DNA from: Lota lota
Lineage: Eukaryota; Chordata; Actinopteri; Gadiformes; Lotidae
Reading direction: 5' to 3'
Assembly: GCA_026745465.1 (NCBI GenBank)
Contig: JACYXH010000177.1
Location: 1,061,355 to 1,125,354 of the forward strand
DNA length: 64,000 bases
Shown here: in pieces, positions 15,783 to 29,426 of the stretch
How the letters are laid out: every line of letters begins with the position of its first letter
How positions within the stretch are numbered: position 1 is the first letter of the stretch
Position numbers and translations under genes: made by a program
Notes under the pieces: generated by a model
Told to the model about the DNA's origin: nothing
Database searches by the model: none
What the model saw: only the letters and a program-made list of their open reading frames with translations

Positions 15783-18700
15783 TGACTTATTATGAGTTGT
15801 TCGAAAATGACTCGCAAGAAGAAACCATTTGATATGTTCCCCTGGGAGAAAACGGAGAGAGGCGGATAGAGATGAAAGCCGGCCGTCCACCCGCCGGCCA
15901 GCTCCTAACGACATGCACACACAAAGCTCAATTAGAGCGCGTACAGCCAGCGGTGGAGTGGCGCTCCCTTCAGAACCACGGACAGCGGCAGTCAGAGAGA
16001 GCGCTTTTACGAGATGGGAAAACCCTCGCACACATTTATAACGGTTAAAAAAAAAAAAGAAGCATATCAAGTGTTGGCTTTTCACGGGTAGGCTTTTTTG
16101 TCCCATACTCCTTTATAGGAACACTGGAACGTGCCAGTGGCGTTCACTTTCATCCTGCAAACAACATTTGATCATGCTTTTACGCACACATTTTTTACAC
16201 CATGAGCGATGAATGATGAGAGTTCCCCCTGTTTCAAACAACAAACACAGTATCGTTTTAAAAAGCTTTAATTGCACTGTAGCTTGCGCTAATTAAACAG
16301 TTGTATAATTAGCTGAAGATCCCCCGGGGCTTTCGCATTGCGTACTATTGATAGGCATACTCGTATTTCTGGGAACTTGAATTAATTAGCACGACAAATA
16401 GGCTACAACAACAAGCGGGTGATATCCGAAGGGGAAACGCCATGTCAAGTTTATAGGCCCAATCCGCCTCAGTGAGTGCAAATTGTCCGCACACATCACT
16501 GTTGACTAATGGCATCGGGATAATTAAGAATGTCATGCAGTCGAATACGAGCACCAATGTGAGCATTAGATTGCTTATGTGTTCATGTCAAAGAACACAA
16601 CAATTGCAAACAACAGCAGCACATGCAATGCTAGGTAAAGTGGGAAGAAGGAATGTACAACTAAAAGTTTAATTTCAAACGCTGAAGGGTTACAGCGTAA
16701 TCTCTGACTGTGCACTATAAGTTAATTGGGAGGGTAGACTAGAGGGACATAAACCTACCTCTCCCTCTTACTCAGTTGAATCATTGAATGAAAAATGAAA
16801 TCATTCAAAACTCATATAACAAGCATATATTTTTTCCCAAAAAATTACAGTGATTTACAAACTAAATGATAATTGTATACAAGTCAAAGCAAGATGTTGT
16901 AACCTGTTTTAGCTAAGGCCGTTCTTTAGAGTGTAAAGTAAAAGAGGGAATTTAAGTGAAAATGTGCAAAAATGGGTACAAGACTACGTGCTGTGACCAT
17001 ATAAAAGGCTGTGACATAATGAATAACTGTCAACATTGACTGTTAAATCGAGACAGGCAACAGTCAGGGTAATTTGTAGCAAGAACATTTTTCCAACACA
17101 AAAGTGGGAGAGAAAAAAAAGCATTGGCGTGCTGAAATGTTAAATTCTCAAAATAAATCTGCTTAGACAGTTGTGAGAACAGAGGAACAGAATAAACAGT
17201 GGACACCAATAAGCAGAGCAGATGCAGCGGCCAGGGGAGGAAGGCCCATTCCTGTTCCACGAGTTTATCACATCAGAACATGGTGCACTGGAGAACAATA
17301 TTAAGAACCTTTGGTTAATGTGCTATTATCACATGTTTGAATAGGGTATTCGATTGAAATGATTACGGCACACTCATCGGATGTCCATAATGCCTTCTGA
17401 GCACCACTTAACAACTTAAGTGTTGGGCAGATTTCCCTTTCGAAGCAGACATTAATTTCTGTTTCCAGCCACACATTTTAATTATTATCTGTACCAATCT
17501 ACTTTGAACAATGGGAAAAGCTACCCTTTTTGCCTTTTTATATTATAAACTAAATTAAATAAAGACAAAGGTTGTTTTATAGTTAGTCAGATGTAATTGA
17601 TCTGGTCCTGGATTACACTAAACTACATTCATACACAAACACTATATTGTACACTCTATGATATTCAGGGGATGATTTATTTCTTGGTGTTATATTTGGG
17701 TCCTGCTGTAACTCTGCCCACATTTGGTTTCCTAAACAACAAAAAATAACAGAAGATCTCACTGATGCCATGCCAGCAAAGGTTTTACTTTAGGAACATT
17801 TGTGCTATTTCTTAGCACTACTCTCTTTGTCTATTTCAGAGCTGCATAACCATTCATTCTATTCTGATTAAAACCAATCAGAATGCATCGAAGTACAAGT
17901 CAAACTCTGACTGTGTATCCATACGGTTGAAACATTTACATAATGCTGAACAATCTATTATATCTCACAGCAACTCATACAACTCAAAGGCACTGCTAAG
18001 CAATAGTCCAAAACTGGTGAGGTATATTAATTTCCCAGTTCTTAAACCTAATTAAAAAACATTAAGAGTAGCAGATTGGTTTCAATGAATCTGAATGTAT
18101 TTGGGAAGAGTAAGCCATAAGCTTGGTTGGAGCTTAGAAACAGTTCAGCTTCTGTTCATAAATTAAAGATGACACAAAGTGACTGATCACAGAGGGGAGT
18201 ATCATATTTTCATGCTATTTTTTTATTTTTATTATGGTTTTTGAATTTATGATACCATCAAAACAGTTATTTCGTTAAAACTCTAGCAGATGTGACCATT
18301 AAGGCTGTAAATCAGAGTCAGAATGAAGTCAAGAGAAGTAACACAAAAGCATTTAAAGCAGTCAACTTGAAACATGGAGTATACGGTGCACATAAACTGA
18401 GCTTTACATGAGGTTGATGGGACATACAAAATTACCAATAAACTATTTAAACACAACCTGTCTGCAGCATTAGTATCACCTAGAGGAGAAGTCTTGTCAA
18501 GAGGTGTGGACATAAATACATTGCTTATCTCCAACCAGTGGCGGCGCTAGGAATTGATTTGAGGGAGGGGGGTTGATAAAGTATCAGAACATAAATTGTC
18601 CCGGATTTAGATTATGTAGCTATACGTAGAAAGAAAATGATGGATGTTGAAAGCTACAGATTTTTTGCCCCATTGATTTTATTAAGGACAACTTTGGACA

Positions 18701-19340
18701 TGACATACCAATATTCTGCTGATCTGTTGGAATATATTTTCTTTTCGAATATATATTTATTTAATGTCTATATTTCAGCGGAGGTCTGGATCAGACATCC
18801 CCCCTGACTATTCCACTGTCTCCCACCAGCCTGGTCCATGTTTACTAGCTTTCCAATCGGACTGAATGGAGAGGAAAACATTGGAAACATGGAATAATGG
18901 TTTAGGTTTTTTTGTTTTTTGCCTCAATGATATGCCAAGCAGGCAGTGAATTCTGGGGGGCAATGTTAAGGGCCAAATCCTGAGTGTAGTTCACTGTGGT
19001 CCGTGTGTCCTTGGAATCAAGGACAATGTAAACTCAGTTTGTATTCACATTAGATTAGATTTCACATCATAGCTCAAAGGAGAACCAAGCCTCCTGACCC
19101 TGCCTGAAAACCTGGCTCATCAATTTATCAGTGCCCAAACAGTTAAACCATATTTAATGTAAATATTTGGAAAATGCTTCTGTCGTACTGCAAACGGTAT
19201 ACCAGTCTCGGTTGCTAATATATAATCTCAGTGGTTATCCTAAACTTCAAAAAAATTTGGTAGTCTGACATGATAAAAGGCTTAATCATATCATGTTGTG
19301 TGTATTCTCAGAGGCCTTAAAATGGCCGTACAGAGGAAAC

Positions 19341-19368
19341 GTGTGTGTGTGTATGTGTGTGTGGGGGA

Positions 19369-19404
<36 letters not shown>

Positions 19405-19418
19405 GTGTGTGTCTGTGT
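19341..19418. repeat. (GT)n microsatellite, interrupted
   Basis: GT tract with a GGGGGAGTC interruption and a GTGCGTG variant. Confidence 0.95.
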
Positions 19419-19523
19419 AGGTGAGCTGCATGGGCTGGTGTGTTTGGGGATTCCTTTAGTGCTACAGTGATGAAACAGTGATAAAATGACTTCCCAACCT
19501 CTCCACACTTTTCGACTGGGTTG

Positions 19524-19524
<1 letters not shown>

Positions 19525-19572
<48 letters not shown>

Positions 19573-19578
19573 CAACCC

Positions 19579-19629
<51 letters not shown>
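19525..19629. repeat. Two (CA)n tracts split by 12 bp
   Basis: CA at 19525-19570 and 19582-19629, separated by TGCAACCCGGGA. Confidence 0.97.
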
Positions 19630-19632
<3 letters not shown>

Positions 19633-20644
19633 TATGAGCATGATTTAATCTCCATCTCATAAAGCTTGTGTGAATGTTTGAAACGGATTAAGATAAAGTC
19701 GAACACGCATCTATCTAGGAATATACAAGAGGATGACCTTGCACACTTTTAAGTCTAAGCGTGTATTATGTTTTGGACTATATAAGTACTATGTACTATA
19801 TTAATCCAATTGAGGGTTGGCTTCTATTTTAGGCATAGTGTTTATATACTGTGGTGCAGTACAGCCAGATGTTGATGAGCACAGAGAAGAAAGGTGATGA
19901 CAGTATATTAAATCAGCCCGTAGGTAAAACTGACATCCCACGATATGTGTGGGATGGGTTATATATAACGTTGCCATCCTTTAAGGCCACCCTTCCTATC
20001 CAAACCAGTTGTGTGAGTGGGTGTCCCATTGCACTAGGAAGTTGAATATTTTCCAACTTTCAAAGATGTGCAGAAGCAACCATTTGGGATGAGAAGTTAG
20101 TGACTAAGTACTGTAATATTGTCTTCCACAAGCTGAATAAAGTTGTTTTTATTTGTGCTAAAGTTTTGTATATTTTGTATATGTTATGCAGTGTATTATG
20201 TAAAAAGGGTTGTAACCATAGTCTTTGTTTTGTGTGCCTCCATCCCATTGCACACCAGACCCGTTGTGTTAATAACACATTGATCTCCTTATCCAATCTT
20301 TCAAACTATTTTATGCAGGGTGTTTAATATCCCCCTGTGTTTGACCAGGGATTATTAAAAGCAGTTTTTGCATAATACCATTTTATTCCAACTCTTTATC
20401 AAGCAGAACTTCTAAAAAAAATATATATATAAAAAAGATATCCCATTATTCAGCAAAACATTCCCAATCATCACTAATTTCAGACCTGCAAAAACAAACG
20501 GTGCTAAAAAAAAACTCAAGCCAACCCAGAAATACAACTTTTGGATAGCAAACGTCCTCAAAGCCAGCAGTCAGACCACCATAGTGTCTTTGTCAACATG
20601 TTCTTCCAACTCGTGCTTTAAAGACCCAGTGAGAGACAGATCAA

Positions 20645-20692
20645 CAGAGAGATGGAGAGAGAGAGAGAGTGAGATTGAAAGAGAGAGATAGC

Positions 20693-20737
<45 letters not shown>
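20645..20737. repeat. (GA)n microsatellite, interrupted
   Basis: GA tracts separated by GTGAGATTGAAA and TAGCAG. The right part is pure for about 40 bp. Confidence 0.97.
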
Positions 20738-20740
<3 letters not shown>

Positions 20741-20865
20741 TATAGGTCATCAAGATATGCATATTATTTTCCTGTCAGGCTGGTCATTGGAATGGGAGAT
20801 GATGACGTAATGAGGGGGTGTCATTGTGGCTCTGGCATTAAGTGCTTCACCCAGATGCTGTAGCT

Positions 20866-20882
20866 CCCCCCCCCCCCCCCCC
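20866..20882. repeat. Poly-C run
   Basis: 17 consecutive C. Confidence 0.97.
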
Positions 20883-20954
20883 GCCCTTCCTCCAGCCATT
20901 TAAAGACCACTTCCTGTTAAATGGTGCTCATACATTAACATATGCAGATTGATG

Positions 20955-20969
20955 CACACACACACACAT

Positions 20970-21027
<58 letters not shown>

Positions 21028-21046
21028 ACACACACACACACACACA
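20955..21046. repeat. (CA)n microsatellite
   Basis: CA tract of about 90 bp with a CATGCA and a CACTCA interruption. Confidence 0.97.
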
Positions 21047-21096
21047 ATTATATACATAGATACTGTATATGCATTCAACCTCACACACACATACTC

Positions 21097-21098
<2 letters not shown>

Positions 21099-21129
<31 letters not shown>

Positions 21130-21163
21130 TGTCTGTCTGTGTGTGCGTGTGTGTGTGTGTGTG
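21099..21163. repeat. (GT)n microsatellite
   Basis: GT tract with a central CTGTCTGTCTG tetranucleotide patch. It lies 52 bp from the (CA)n at 20955-21046, so the two could pair as a large stem in single strands. Confidence 0.95.
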
Positions 21164-21400
21164 GACCAGTCTCATCTTTCCAAAAAAGCCGCTGTCACTA
21201 CTTTATTAGACCCATACATCACGGTCATGTATAGCTGTCTGGAAAACAGAGTGTTTATGTGTGTGGGAAAGTCAGAAACAGAGTTTGAGAGTGTTTGAGA
21301 GAGCGAGGCCTAGAAAGAGAGGGAGAGAGAGAAAGAGATACTGAATAAATAAAGTCAAGGCACAACAAAGTGACTGAGAGAGCATCTGCAGGGTTGCGTC

Positions 21401-21402
<2 letters not shown>

Positions 21403-21466
<64 letters not shown>

Positions 21467-21473
21467 TGTGTGT
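21403..21473. repeat. (TG)n microsatellite
   Basis: Two TG blocks joined by GGTTG, and one TATG variant. Confidence 0.97.
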
Positions 21474-22218
21474 TCCCAAAGGCCTCACGTTGATGTAATG
21501 TAGCTGACCCTCCTTTGTCTCCTGTCTTTCTGTGTTTCGGGGGAATTACATGCACACTGAATAGAGACAATTTCTCTCAGTCTGTGTCTCACTGTCTCCT
21601 GGCACTCCACTAGAGACTACAGGGATCATTATCTTTGCCCACACTTTCTCTTTTCTAATCACCATTTGTTTCATCATTTTTTCACCTGCTGATCTCCTCT
21701 TCCCTTGCTTTACCTGTGAACTTTACTCACGTCTTTTTATTCTTTATTTCTTGCTTTCTTGCTTTCTTTTTTACTGCCCTGTATTTTGCACATGGTCATG
21801 CCCACTGGCCTCAGGGTTAATGAGGCTAAATTGAAGCAAAGCTGTACATACATTGTCCTTTTTAGCCACCGTGTCCGTCAGACAGCAGAGCTGGATAAAG
21901 GGTCTCATCATCAGTGGATCTTTGTGTCAAAGTATGTTGCCTCAGTGAACAGTTTAGAGCTGATTGCGCTCAAGGAATATGGGAAGTAGTCATGCGTGAC
22001 TTTCACCCGGAACCATCGGGTTAGTCTAGTAATGGGGACTTGGTATTCTCTTGGCTGGGCTGGTGAAACTCTCGTGGCGGTTTGACAGGTAGTGGCGTTC
22101 ATTGATGTTTTAAGTATCCGACTCAAAGTGTTGAGTTTGTTTCATGTATCGAGGACCATTTGTTGGGGATAGAGGCAGGTAGGATGAAGAAGACAGCAGG
22201 TTCTTCCTATTAACAGCA

Positions 22219-22288
22219 TGTGTGTGTGTGTGTGTGTGTGTGTCTACGTGTGTGTGTGTCTACGTGTGTGTGTGTTTGCGTGCGTGCA
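22219..22288. repeat. (TG)n with TCTACG interruptions
   Basis: TG tract with two copies of a TCTACGTGTG variant, then GTGCGTGCGTGC. Confidence 0.95.
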
Positions 22289-23244
22289 TACATGCACGCT
22301 GCGTTTCCCCACATCTTAGCTTTGTTTTGCTTTGCTTTTTCGCATGCTAATCCAGATGCTATTTTTTCTTTCAACTCTGTTGTTCAATCACAGCAGTGTA
22401 GCAGCGATAACAATTCCTGCCAAATTGTAGTTTGGACCAGCAAGTAGTCTACTAATTATCCTTGTCTAAATCAAACCACAACGGGGACCTCGCTTGATTG
22501 AAGACAAGGTCATGATGGCGGAGGTTATGTTTATATTGCTACTGTAGAACAATAAAGGTATAATCATCTATCCTTCTGTTTCTTTTGTGTGTCAACGCAG
22601 TACCTCTAAGCAGTTGTAGCTTCCACAAGACCCAATTGTCAAGGGATGAGATGAAGGAATTAATCTAAATAACATCTAACAAGCATTTGTTGATAGCGCA
22701 GGGTAGAAACAGTGAAATGTCTCTCAGGAATAGGTAGATGAGTGTATGTTTGTCAGGAACAAATCCACAAAACCCTAATCATCATTGGACATCACTCCTT
22801 ATGCTAATGTACTAAATTCTTCTTTTACAAAAAACAAGATCAATTATTGCATTTAATTTGAATTGTAAACATATATTCTGTGATTTAAGGCTACTTTGCT
22901 GGTTTCACATGTTTTACATTTGTGTATTGTGACTCATTTAACAGACTTACTCATAGACATATATACATAGACACGATTTGACTGATTTGATACGTCAACC
23001 TTGCCGCTATATTAAAGAGTCCAAGACTTCCTTGTAAACAAATATGTAAATGGGGGCGCGGTGGTTTTTCTGTAGTAAAAGCACTGTAACGTTTACATTT
23101 CTCAACCAATCTCTATGAGTTGCTTTATTCAAGGGTTTATGATCTACGTGGTGAACAAAAATACGTTTACAAAATATAGATGTTTTCTAATAAATACTTT
23201 ACTTGTATTTGTTTACAGGCCAGTCTTGGCCACTCCAATATTGA

Positions 23245-23538
<294 letters not shown>

Positions 23539-23544
23539 AGGAGC

Positions 23545-23568
23545 GGGGGGGGGGGGGGGGGGGGGGGG
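23545..23568. repeat. Poly-G run just after cbln1 stop
   Basis: 24 consecutive G beginning seven bases after the TAG, followed by GA- and GGA-rich sequence to about 23640. Confidence 0.97.
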
Positions 23569-23879
23569 AGAGACGGAGAAAGGAGCGCACACAAAACACG
23601 GGGGAAGGAGGAGGAGGAGGAGGAGGTGGTGGATGAGGAGGAGCATCTGGCAGGAATCATGGAAAGGACACCATGATGAAAGGGGCCAAGAAGAAGGAGA
23701 AAAAATGTGAAGGAGGATGAAGATGGTGGTGAAAGGGTGAGGCAGGAGGACAGGAGGAGAAGAGTCCATGATGAATACAGACTTCTGCTCGGGGCGATGA
23801 GGAGGATGAAAAATGTGTGCGAGCAAACAGATATTAAATGAAAGAGGGAGTATTAGGGAGCGGCTAGTATTAGTTTTCG

Positions 23880-23960
23880 CAGCTTCCTCACTTTCTTTCC
23901 TCCTTCCTTCCTTCCTTCAATCCATCCATCCTTCCTTCCTTCCTTCCTTATTTCCTTTCC
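23880..23960. repeat. (CCTT)n / (CCAT)n tetranucleotide patch
   Basis: CTTCCTTCCTTCCTTC and ATCCATCCATCC blocks in the inferred 3'UTR. Confidence 0.9.
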
Positions 23961-25173
23961 CCACCTCCCCCTCCATTCTCCATCTGCTGCTCAGTGGCTT
24001 GGCTGCAGCTTTGGACAGCCAAAACATTTTTTATTCTGTGCCGGAAAAAAAAGCAAGTGATTATGTATGTGTTCCACGGTGTTCTTAAGGCCAAGTGTAC
24101 TCCCTTATCGCTCTACAACCGCCAGTCAGCCATTCCATTCATGTATCACAGCCATCCATGTATCCCAGCCATCCATGTATCTCAGCATAAGCTTTGAAGA
24201 ATGTTTCTCTGTCACCTCTCTTGTTGAACTGCTGCTTACCCACCCTGCCATCTTATTAACCATATGGATATAGATCGTAGTCATTCAAAATCATTGACTA
24301 GAGACAACTGATTTTTAGATCAGACTTTTGACCGGAATTGCACCTGAATTTCTACAAAGGGAAACACGCCGAACTGATCATCTAAATCTTAGTCCCTTTA
24401 ATTATTTATTTCCTATTTTACTTTCATCCTTTCTGTGATAACATGTCTTCCTTGGTTATATTAAGATTTGTATTTCCAGCCCCTAATGTCAAACCTTTTC
24501 ACCCAGACCTCCCCGTCTCTACCTCCTCCCATCTTGTGTGTATTCTTGTTGTTACCCACTGTAGGAATGACTATTAAAAATGAATACTGTTTGCCATGAA
24601 ACGATTTGTATAAATGTGCTAGCGCTGCTGCTTTTAGTAGCACTAGCATTTCAGCTAGAATTGAGAAATATCTGTCTTTATGTATCTGTTAGTATTCAAA
24701 AGTGTTAGTATTTATATGCAACCACACCCATGCATACAACCAAATTTGTCAGGAAAATCATCTAAGACTTTGTAACACATTTTCCTCACACCAGTTTAGC
24801 TTTGGCCTAAACTTTCTACCATATTTTAGTGTCAAGACTGATACTATGCGAGAAAGTTGTCAACAAAGCATTACTTGGCATGTTTTGACAATGATATCTT
24901 ATTTTGTCAACTGTAGAACAGTTTTAAGGAAGTATTTAAGCTGGAATGACAAAGTTGTTTCATTTCTTAATTTGTTTTCATTTCCAGGGAACTCTGAGAT
25001 TGCAGGGTACTTGACTTCGGTGTTTGGTTCTATTCAGTCTCTCATGTATTTGTCTTCTCCTATCCTGTAAACTCCTCAATCCACATAATTAGTGTCTGTC
25101 CATAAAAGAGCCAACCATTAATATCTTAACTCCCTCTTTATTCCATTGGGCCCCTTCCCATCCCATCCCATCC

Positions 25174-25178
<5 letters not shown>

Positions 25179-25267
<89 letters not shown>
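25179..25267. repeat. (TC)n microsatellite
   Basis: About 44 uninterrupted TC units. Confidence 0.98.
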
Positions 25268-25269
<2 letters not shown>

Positions 25270-25536
25270 ACATCTCTCTTTTCAATTTTTGCTATCCAGA
25301 TGTTCAGGTCCCCCTCGTATTTATCTAGTCTTTACACCCCCCCCCCAACATCTATCTTCTCCAAATGCTGCTGTTCCTGCCCCTCCCCCATCCTTACCAC
25401 CCCTCACCTCGCCCCCCTCCCAGCCCCCTTGAGTTGCTTTATTCAACTGTCTGCATTTTTGATGCCGAGACCAACATGTCAACTGAAAGCTCTCTTACCA
25501 TATGATTAGATATATGCATATATTTATAATTATATA

Positions 25537-25540
<4 letters not shown>

Positions 25541-25571
<31 letters not shown>
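25541..25571. repeat. (AT)n microsatellite
   Basis: About 15 AT units, preceded by imperfect TATATA text from 25508. Confidence 0.95.
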
Positions 25572-25575
<4 letters not shown>

Positions 25576-26036
25576 TTACAAATACGTTGAAATCTACACA
25601 GCTGTTTCTATTCTACTGGTATGATGATGATAATGTTATTGAGGATACTAATGCTTACAAAAACTGAATCTGGTTGATGACTATAACATCTGTATTTCCA
25701 TATTTTAATGTTCTATGAAAGAAAAATGACTACTCTTAAAGGAAAAATACTAGTGACTGTGTGTGGAAAATCTGAGGCTGCCAATTCTTCTCTTATGATT
25801 ATAAACCATGCTTCTTGTTGTTTTGTATTGGGTAAAACCAAGTAGTGGCAAAAGAAAATTCAAAACAGAACCTTACCCAAGGAAAAGGCTGAAAATACAA
25901 ATTTTATTAATGATTATTATAAACTTGACTGTAAGATATGTGTGAATATTTAGACTATGACAACAACTTTTTGATTTATCATTCAATCAAATCAATTTAT
26001 CTACTGTTTTCTTTTTTTATTTGCTTTGAAGAAACC

Positions 26037-26042
26037 AATAAA
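26037..26042 (+). terminator. Candidate poly(A) signal for cbln1
   Basis: AATAAA within CCAATAAAATTAAAATGG, in an AT-rich context about 2.5 kb after the cbln1 stop codon. It is the first canonical hexamer on this strand after the stop. Confidence 0.4.
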
Positions 26043-26194
26043 ATTAAAATGGTACTTTTATTTTTCTTAAACCTACTTTGATGCCTGGCCTTGCAGTTTA
26101 TTTTGGAGCTAGTCCAACAGTGAAGTGTATTTCAGGGTCTATTTCAAGCCTAAGTCTATTTCAGCATGTCTTCCTCACCCTCACCCTCACCCTC

Positions 26195-26221
26195 CCACAC
26201 ACACACACACACCCTCACCCT

Positions 26222-26304
<83 letters not shown>

Positions 26305-26328
26305 ACACACACACACACAAACACACAC
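26195..26328. repeat. (CA)n microsatellite
   Basis: About 130 bp of CA, with an ACCCTCACCCTCCC interruption near the left end. Confidence 0.97.
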
Positions 26329-26744
26329 CTCTCAACAGATACAACATTTTAGTCAGTGTTTTCTCTACTTCCTGTTTGACATGATATAGCTTTCTTTCTT
26401 TATCCTTCTGGTTTCATCATGCTTTTTACTGCTCACATTACATCACACTTTCATAATTTTGTTTAGCATTTCTACTACTACCTTCACACTAATATTTCAC
26501 TACCATCTCACTACCTTCTTACTACTTGCTCAGCCTCTGTTTTTTTCCCTCGTCATTTATCCCCTTACTCACACTCTCTCGCTTGTTTTTACTTCTCTCT
26601 CCTTTTGCCTCTCCACTCAGATGGTTTTTAAGGTTTCATGGTTTTGTGTTTGTTTTTGTTTAGTTTTTTTTCCTTTGTCCTGACTCTAATGAGCTCCGGG
26701 GGGAAAATGAGTGCCGGGATAATAAGCAAACACATCAACATTAA

Positions 26745-26770
26745 CCCCCCCCCCCCCCCCCACCCCCACC

Positions 26771-26815
<45 letters not shown>

Positions 26816-26820
26816 ACACA
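26745..26820. repeat. Poly-C (17) plus (CA)n
   Basis: 17 C at 26745-26761, then CCCCCACCC and about 20 CA units. Confidence 0.97.
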
Positions 26821-27353
26821 ATTCTCTCCCGCCTCCCCCGCCCTCCCCGCTCACGGTAGTCCACATCTCCTCTGTCTGTCTTGATTCTGACTGATTGTCC
26901 TCCATCTTGATTCCCTCTTCTCCTTTACGATTCCCCTTTAGTCTTTCAACAGCCCTGCCTATGGGTAAGCTGCGTGTATTGGGATTTTTATTTTTAAATT
27001 TTTCTTCCCCACATACTGTTTTTCCCCCCCAATTTCTCTGCATAACCGTTATCTCGTCAGTCGTTATTGGCTCACACGATTTAAGGCAAAGTATGTTTTT
27101 TATTCTGGTTACGGTATATAATTATTATTATACTTAGCATTAGTATTATTATTATTATGGTCTACAGAAGTATTTCATGCTAACATTGTTGGCCCCAGAG
27201 AGCGTTAGCATGTCCAACCTTAGCTCACACTACATGATAATCCACGACGGTTGCAGATCTCAACCAAAAGGAAAACTATGTGAAGGGCTTGGAAAAGATT
27301 ACCTAGCCTAGACTTTACTTGCTGACACTTGCAATCACATACCAAACCAGAAA

Positions 27354-27450
27354 TGTGTGTGTGTGTGTGTGTGTGCGTGTGTGTGTGTGCGAGTGCAAGT
27401 GCGTGTGCGTGTGTGGGCGTGTGTGTGTTTAACATGTGTGTGAGTGCATA

Positions 27451-27484
<34 letters not shown>

Positions 27485-27490
27485 TTTGTG
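27354..27490. repeat. (GT)n microsatellite, interrupted
   Basis: GT tracts broken by GCGAGTGCAAGTGCGTG and TTTAACATG segments. Confidence 0.95.
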
Positions 27491-28018
27491 TCTGGTGAAC
27501 GAGTGTGAGTTTCCACCACCACCAGAGCGGCTTGGTCCATCCTAAAACCTTGTTCTCAAGCAGTAATTTGATTGTGGCAGAGAGAGGGAGCCATAATTGC
27601 CACAGGTCACTGCATAGCAAGTTATGTGCTGGGATGGGGCGGGGTTGGAGCTGCGACCTCCAAACAAAATTCCCCTTCTTCTCTTTTACCCTTCGAGGTT
27701 TCTGTACCTCGTATGTTTTGGTATCTTTGTCATTCGACCCACTCCCCTGTGATTCCTGTTGTAATCCTTCACCCCATCGTCGTCCTGCTTGGTTTACATC
27801 TTTCGTTTTTTAACATATTTGTTATTTCTTATATACTTCCATTTGAATAAAGTCACATCACCTCATCTCTTCTCTTCATCCCCCCTCTCCTCCCCATCTC
27901 CTCTCCTCTCGGTTCAATGTCAACAAAGAGCTGACAGTTGAGTCTGACGCGGCATTATACAGTACTCTCAGCTCTATGGAAATGCACACACACTTGTTTA
28001 TGCTTGTTTATGTGCTCC

Positions 28019-28019
<1 letters not shown>

Positions 28020-28089
<70 letters not shown>

Positions 28090-28095
28090 ACATAC

Positions 28096-28132
<37 letters not shown>

Positions 28133-28218
28133 ACATACAACACACACACAACACACACACATAAACCACACACACACACAACACACACACACACATATCC
28201 ACACATAAACACACACAT
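28020..28218. repeat. Long (CA)n with internal duplication
   Basis: About 200 bp of CA. The module CATACACACATACAA is present twice (about 28082 and 28127), each followed by CACACACA, so parts of the tract have been duplicated. Confidence 0.97.
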
Positions 28219-28368
28219 GTTCCTACTTCCCATTCCCCTCTCAAGCCAGATGGGCAGGCGGGCAGATAGATAGACAGCCAGCTGGAAAAAAATAAACAGA
28301 CAGCTAGTGAGACTGGCAAGTAGACACAGTCAGGAGCGCTTGTCCTGCATGCTCCAACTGAGCACACT

Positions 28369-28370
<2 letters not shown>

Positions 28371-28421
<51 letters not shown>
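28371..28421. repeat. (CA)n microsatellite
   Basis: About 25 CA units. Confidence 0.98.
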
Positions 28422-28422
<1 letters not shown>

Positions 28423-28654
28423 CCTATTTACATCAGAGACCACCCGGGACTCTGTTAGATAAATAGACAAACAGAGCAACACAATAATCACCAGATCCAA
28501 CAAGCAATCGGAGCATCGAGTGATCCATTTAGCCATTGAAATGGTCAAGTTCATTACAAGAAATATATTTTATTTTTTACTATAAATAAAAACAATGTTT
28601 ATATTAAAACAAGGTAAAAACGCACTCCATCCCACGCACTCACACATGCATGCA

Positions 28655-28656
<2 letters not shown>

Positions 28657-28738
<82 letters not shown>

Positions 28739-28752
28739 GACACAGACACACA
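28657..28752. repeat. (CA)n microsatellite
   Basis: CA tract of about 95 bp. It abuts the first copy of the direct duplication at 28750. Confidence 0.97.
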
Positions 28753-28864
28753 AGTGTCAGCTGGTACAGTGTAAGATTGTTCCTAGTCATAAGCTGTGTT
28801 GACTTTGTGGAATGAGTTGAGGTGATGTGAGAGTGGGAGAACACAGGCTCAGAGCGCTGAGATA
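28750..28864. repeat. Direct duplication, copy 1
   Basis: About 115 bp from CAAGTGTCAG to GCGCTGAGATA. It recurs at 29422-29539 with only a few differences, in the same orientation. Both copies follow a CA tract. Confidence 0.95.
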
Positions 28865-29338
28865 GACAGATGAAGGAGAAAACACCCCTTAAAGTGGTAA
28901 TCTCAAAGATTTTCATGTAAATAGATGTCTGTTATGTCACTATCCATCACCGAATGAGGTATCACAATGCAGATTGAGCCTTTGGCCCACTGATGAAAAG
29001 CCTTGCATTTGCAGTATTATGAATGTTATGAAAATTGCCGCTTATCGCCACAGAGAAAGAAACGGAAATCTTCGAGATTGCTAATTTAATTACAAAAATG
29101 AAAAACATCCTGATTGAAAATCGGTGTGCACATATTACTAAACATATATGCAATGCACTAAAACCAATGAACTGCTTCTATCTCTGCTGACATCGACGTG
29201 GTCGTCGAACACGACTGAGATCTGTGAATCTCTGGCATTTTAATGTCTCTCACTCCACCGTATTCAAAACCACTATCAGTCACACATGCTCATATTACAT
29301 GCTGCCACTTTTAAGCACACAGGTTCCTATGATCTTAC

Positions 29339-29426
29339 TGACACACACACACAACCACACACACACACACAAACAAGCATACAGACACATGCACACACAC
29401 CTACACACATACACACACATACACAA
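29339..29426. repeat. (CA)n microsatellite, imperfect
   Basis: CA-rich tract with ACAACCA, AACAAGCATACAGACACATG and TACACA variants. It precedes duplication copy 2. Confidence 0.9.

Larger units (their letters stand above)
23539..26060 (+). other. Probable cbln1 3'UTR
   Basis: Non-coding sequence between the stop codon and the first canonical AATAAA signal on this strand (26037). It contains a 24-G run, GA-rich and CCTT-rich patches, a (TC)n and an AT tract. The last 500 bp are AT-rich, as in many 3'UTRs. The 3' end is inferred, not shown; earlier ATTAAA-type signals (for example near 23832) could be used. Confidence 0.45.
26329..28020. other. Intergenic downstream of cbln1
   Basis: Pyrimidine-rich unique sequence between microsatellites, with no coding frame recognised. 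A second AATAAA on the plus strand at 27846 has no gene attached that I can see. Confidence 0.5.

Noticed and set aside
18540-18990. CCAGTGGCGGCGCTAGG considered as the end of a hAT-type element
   Set aside because: No inverse partner end was found within a few kilobases.
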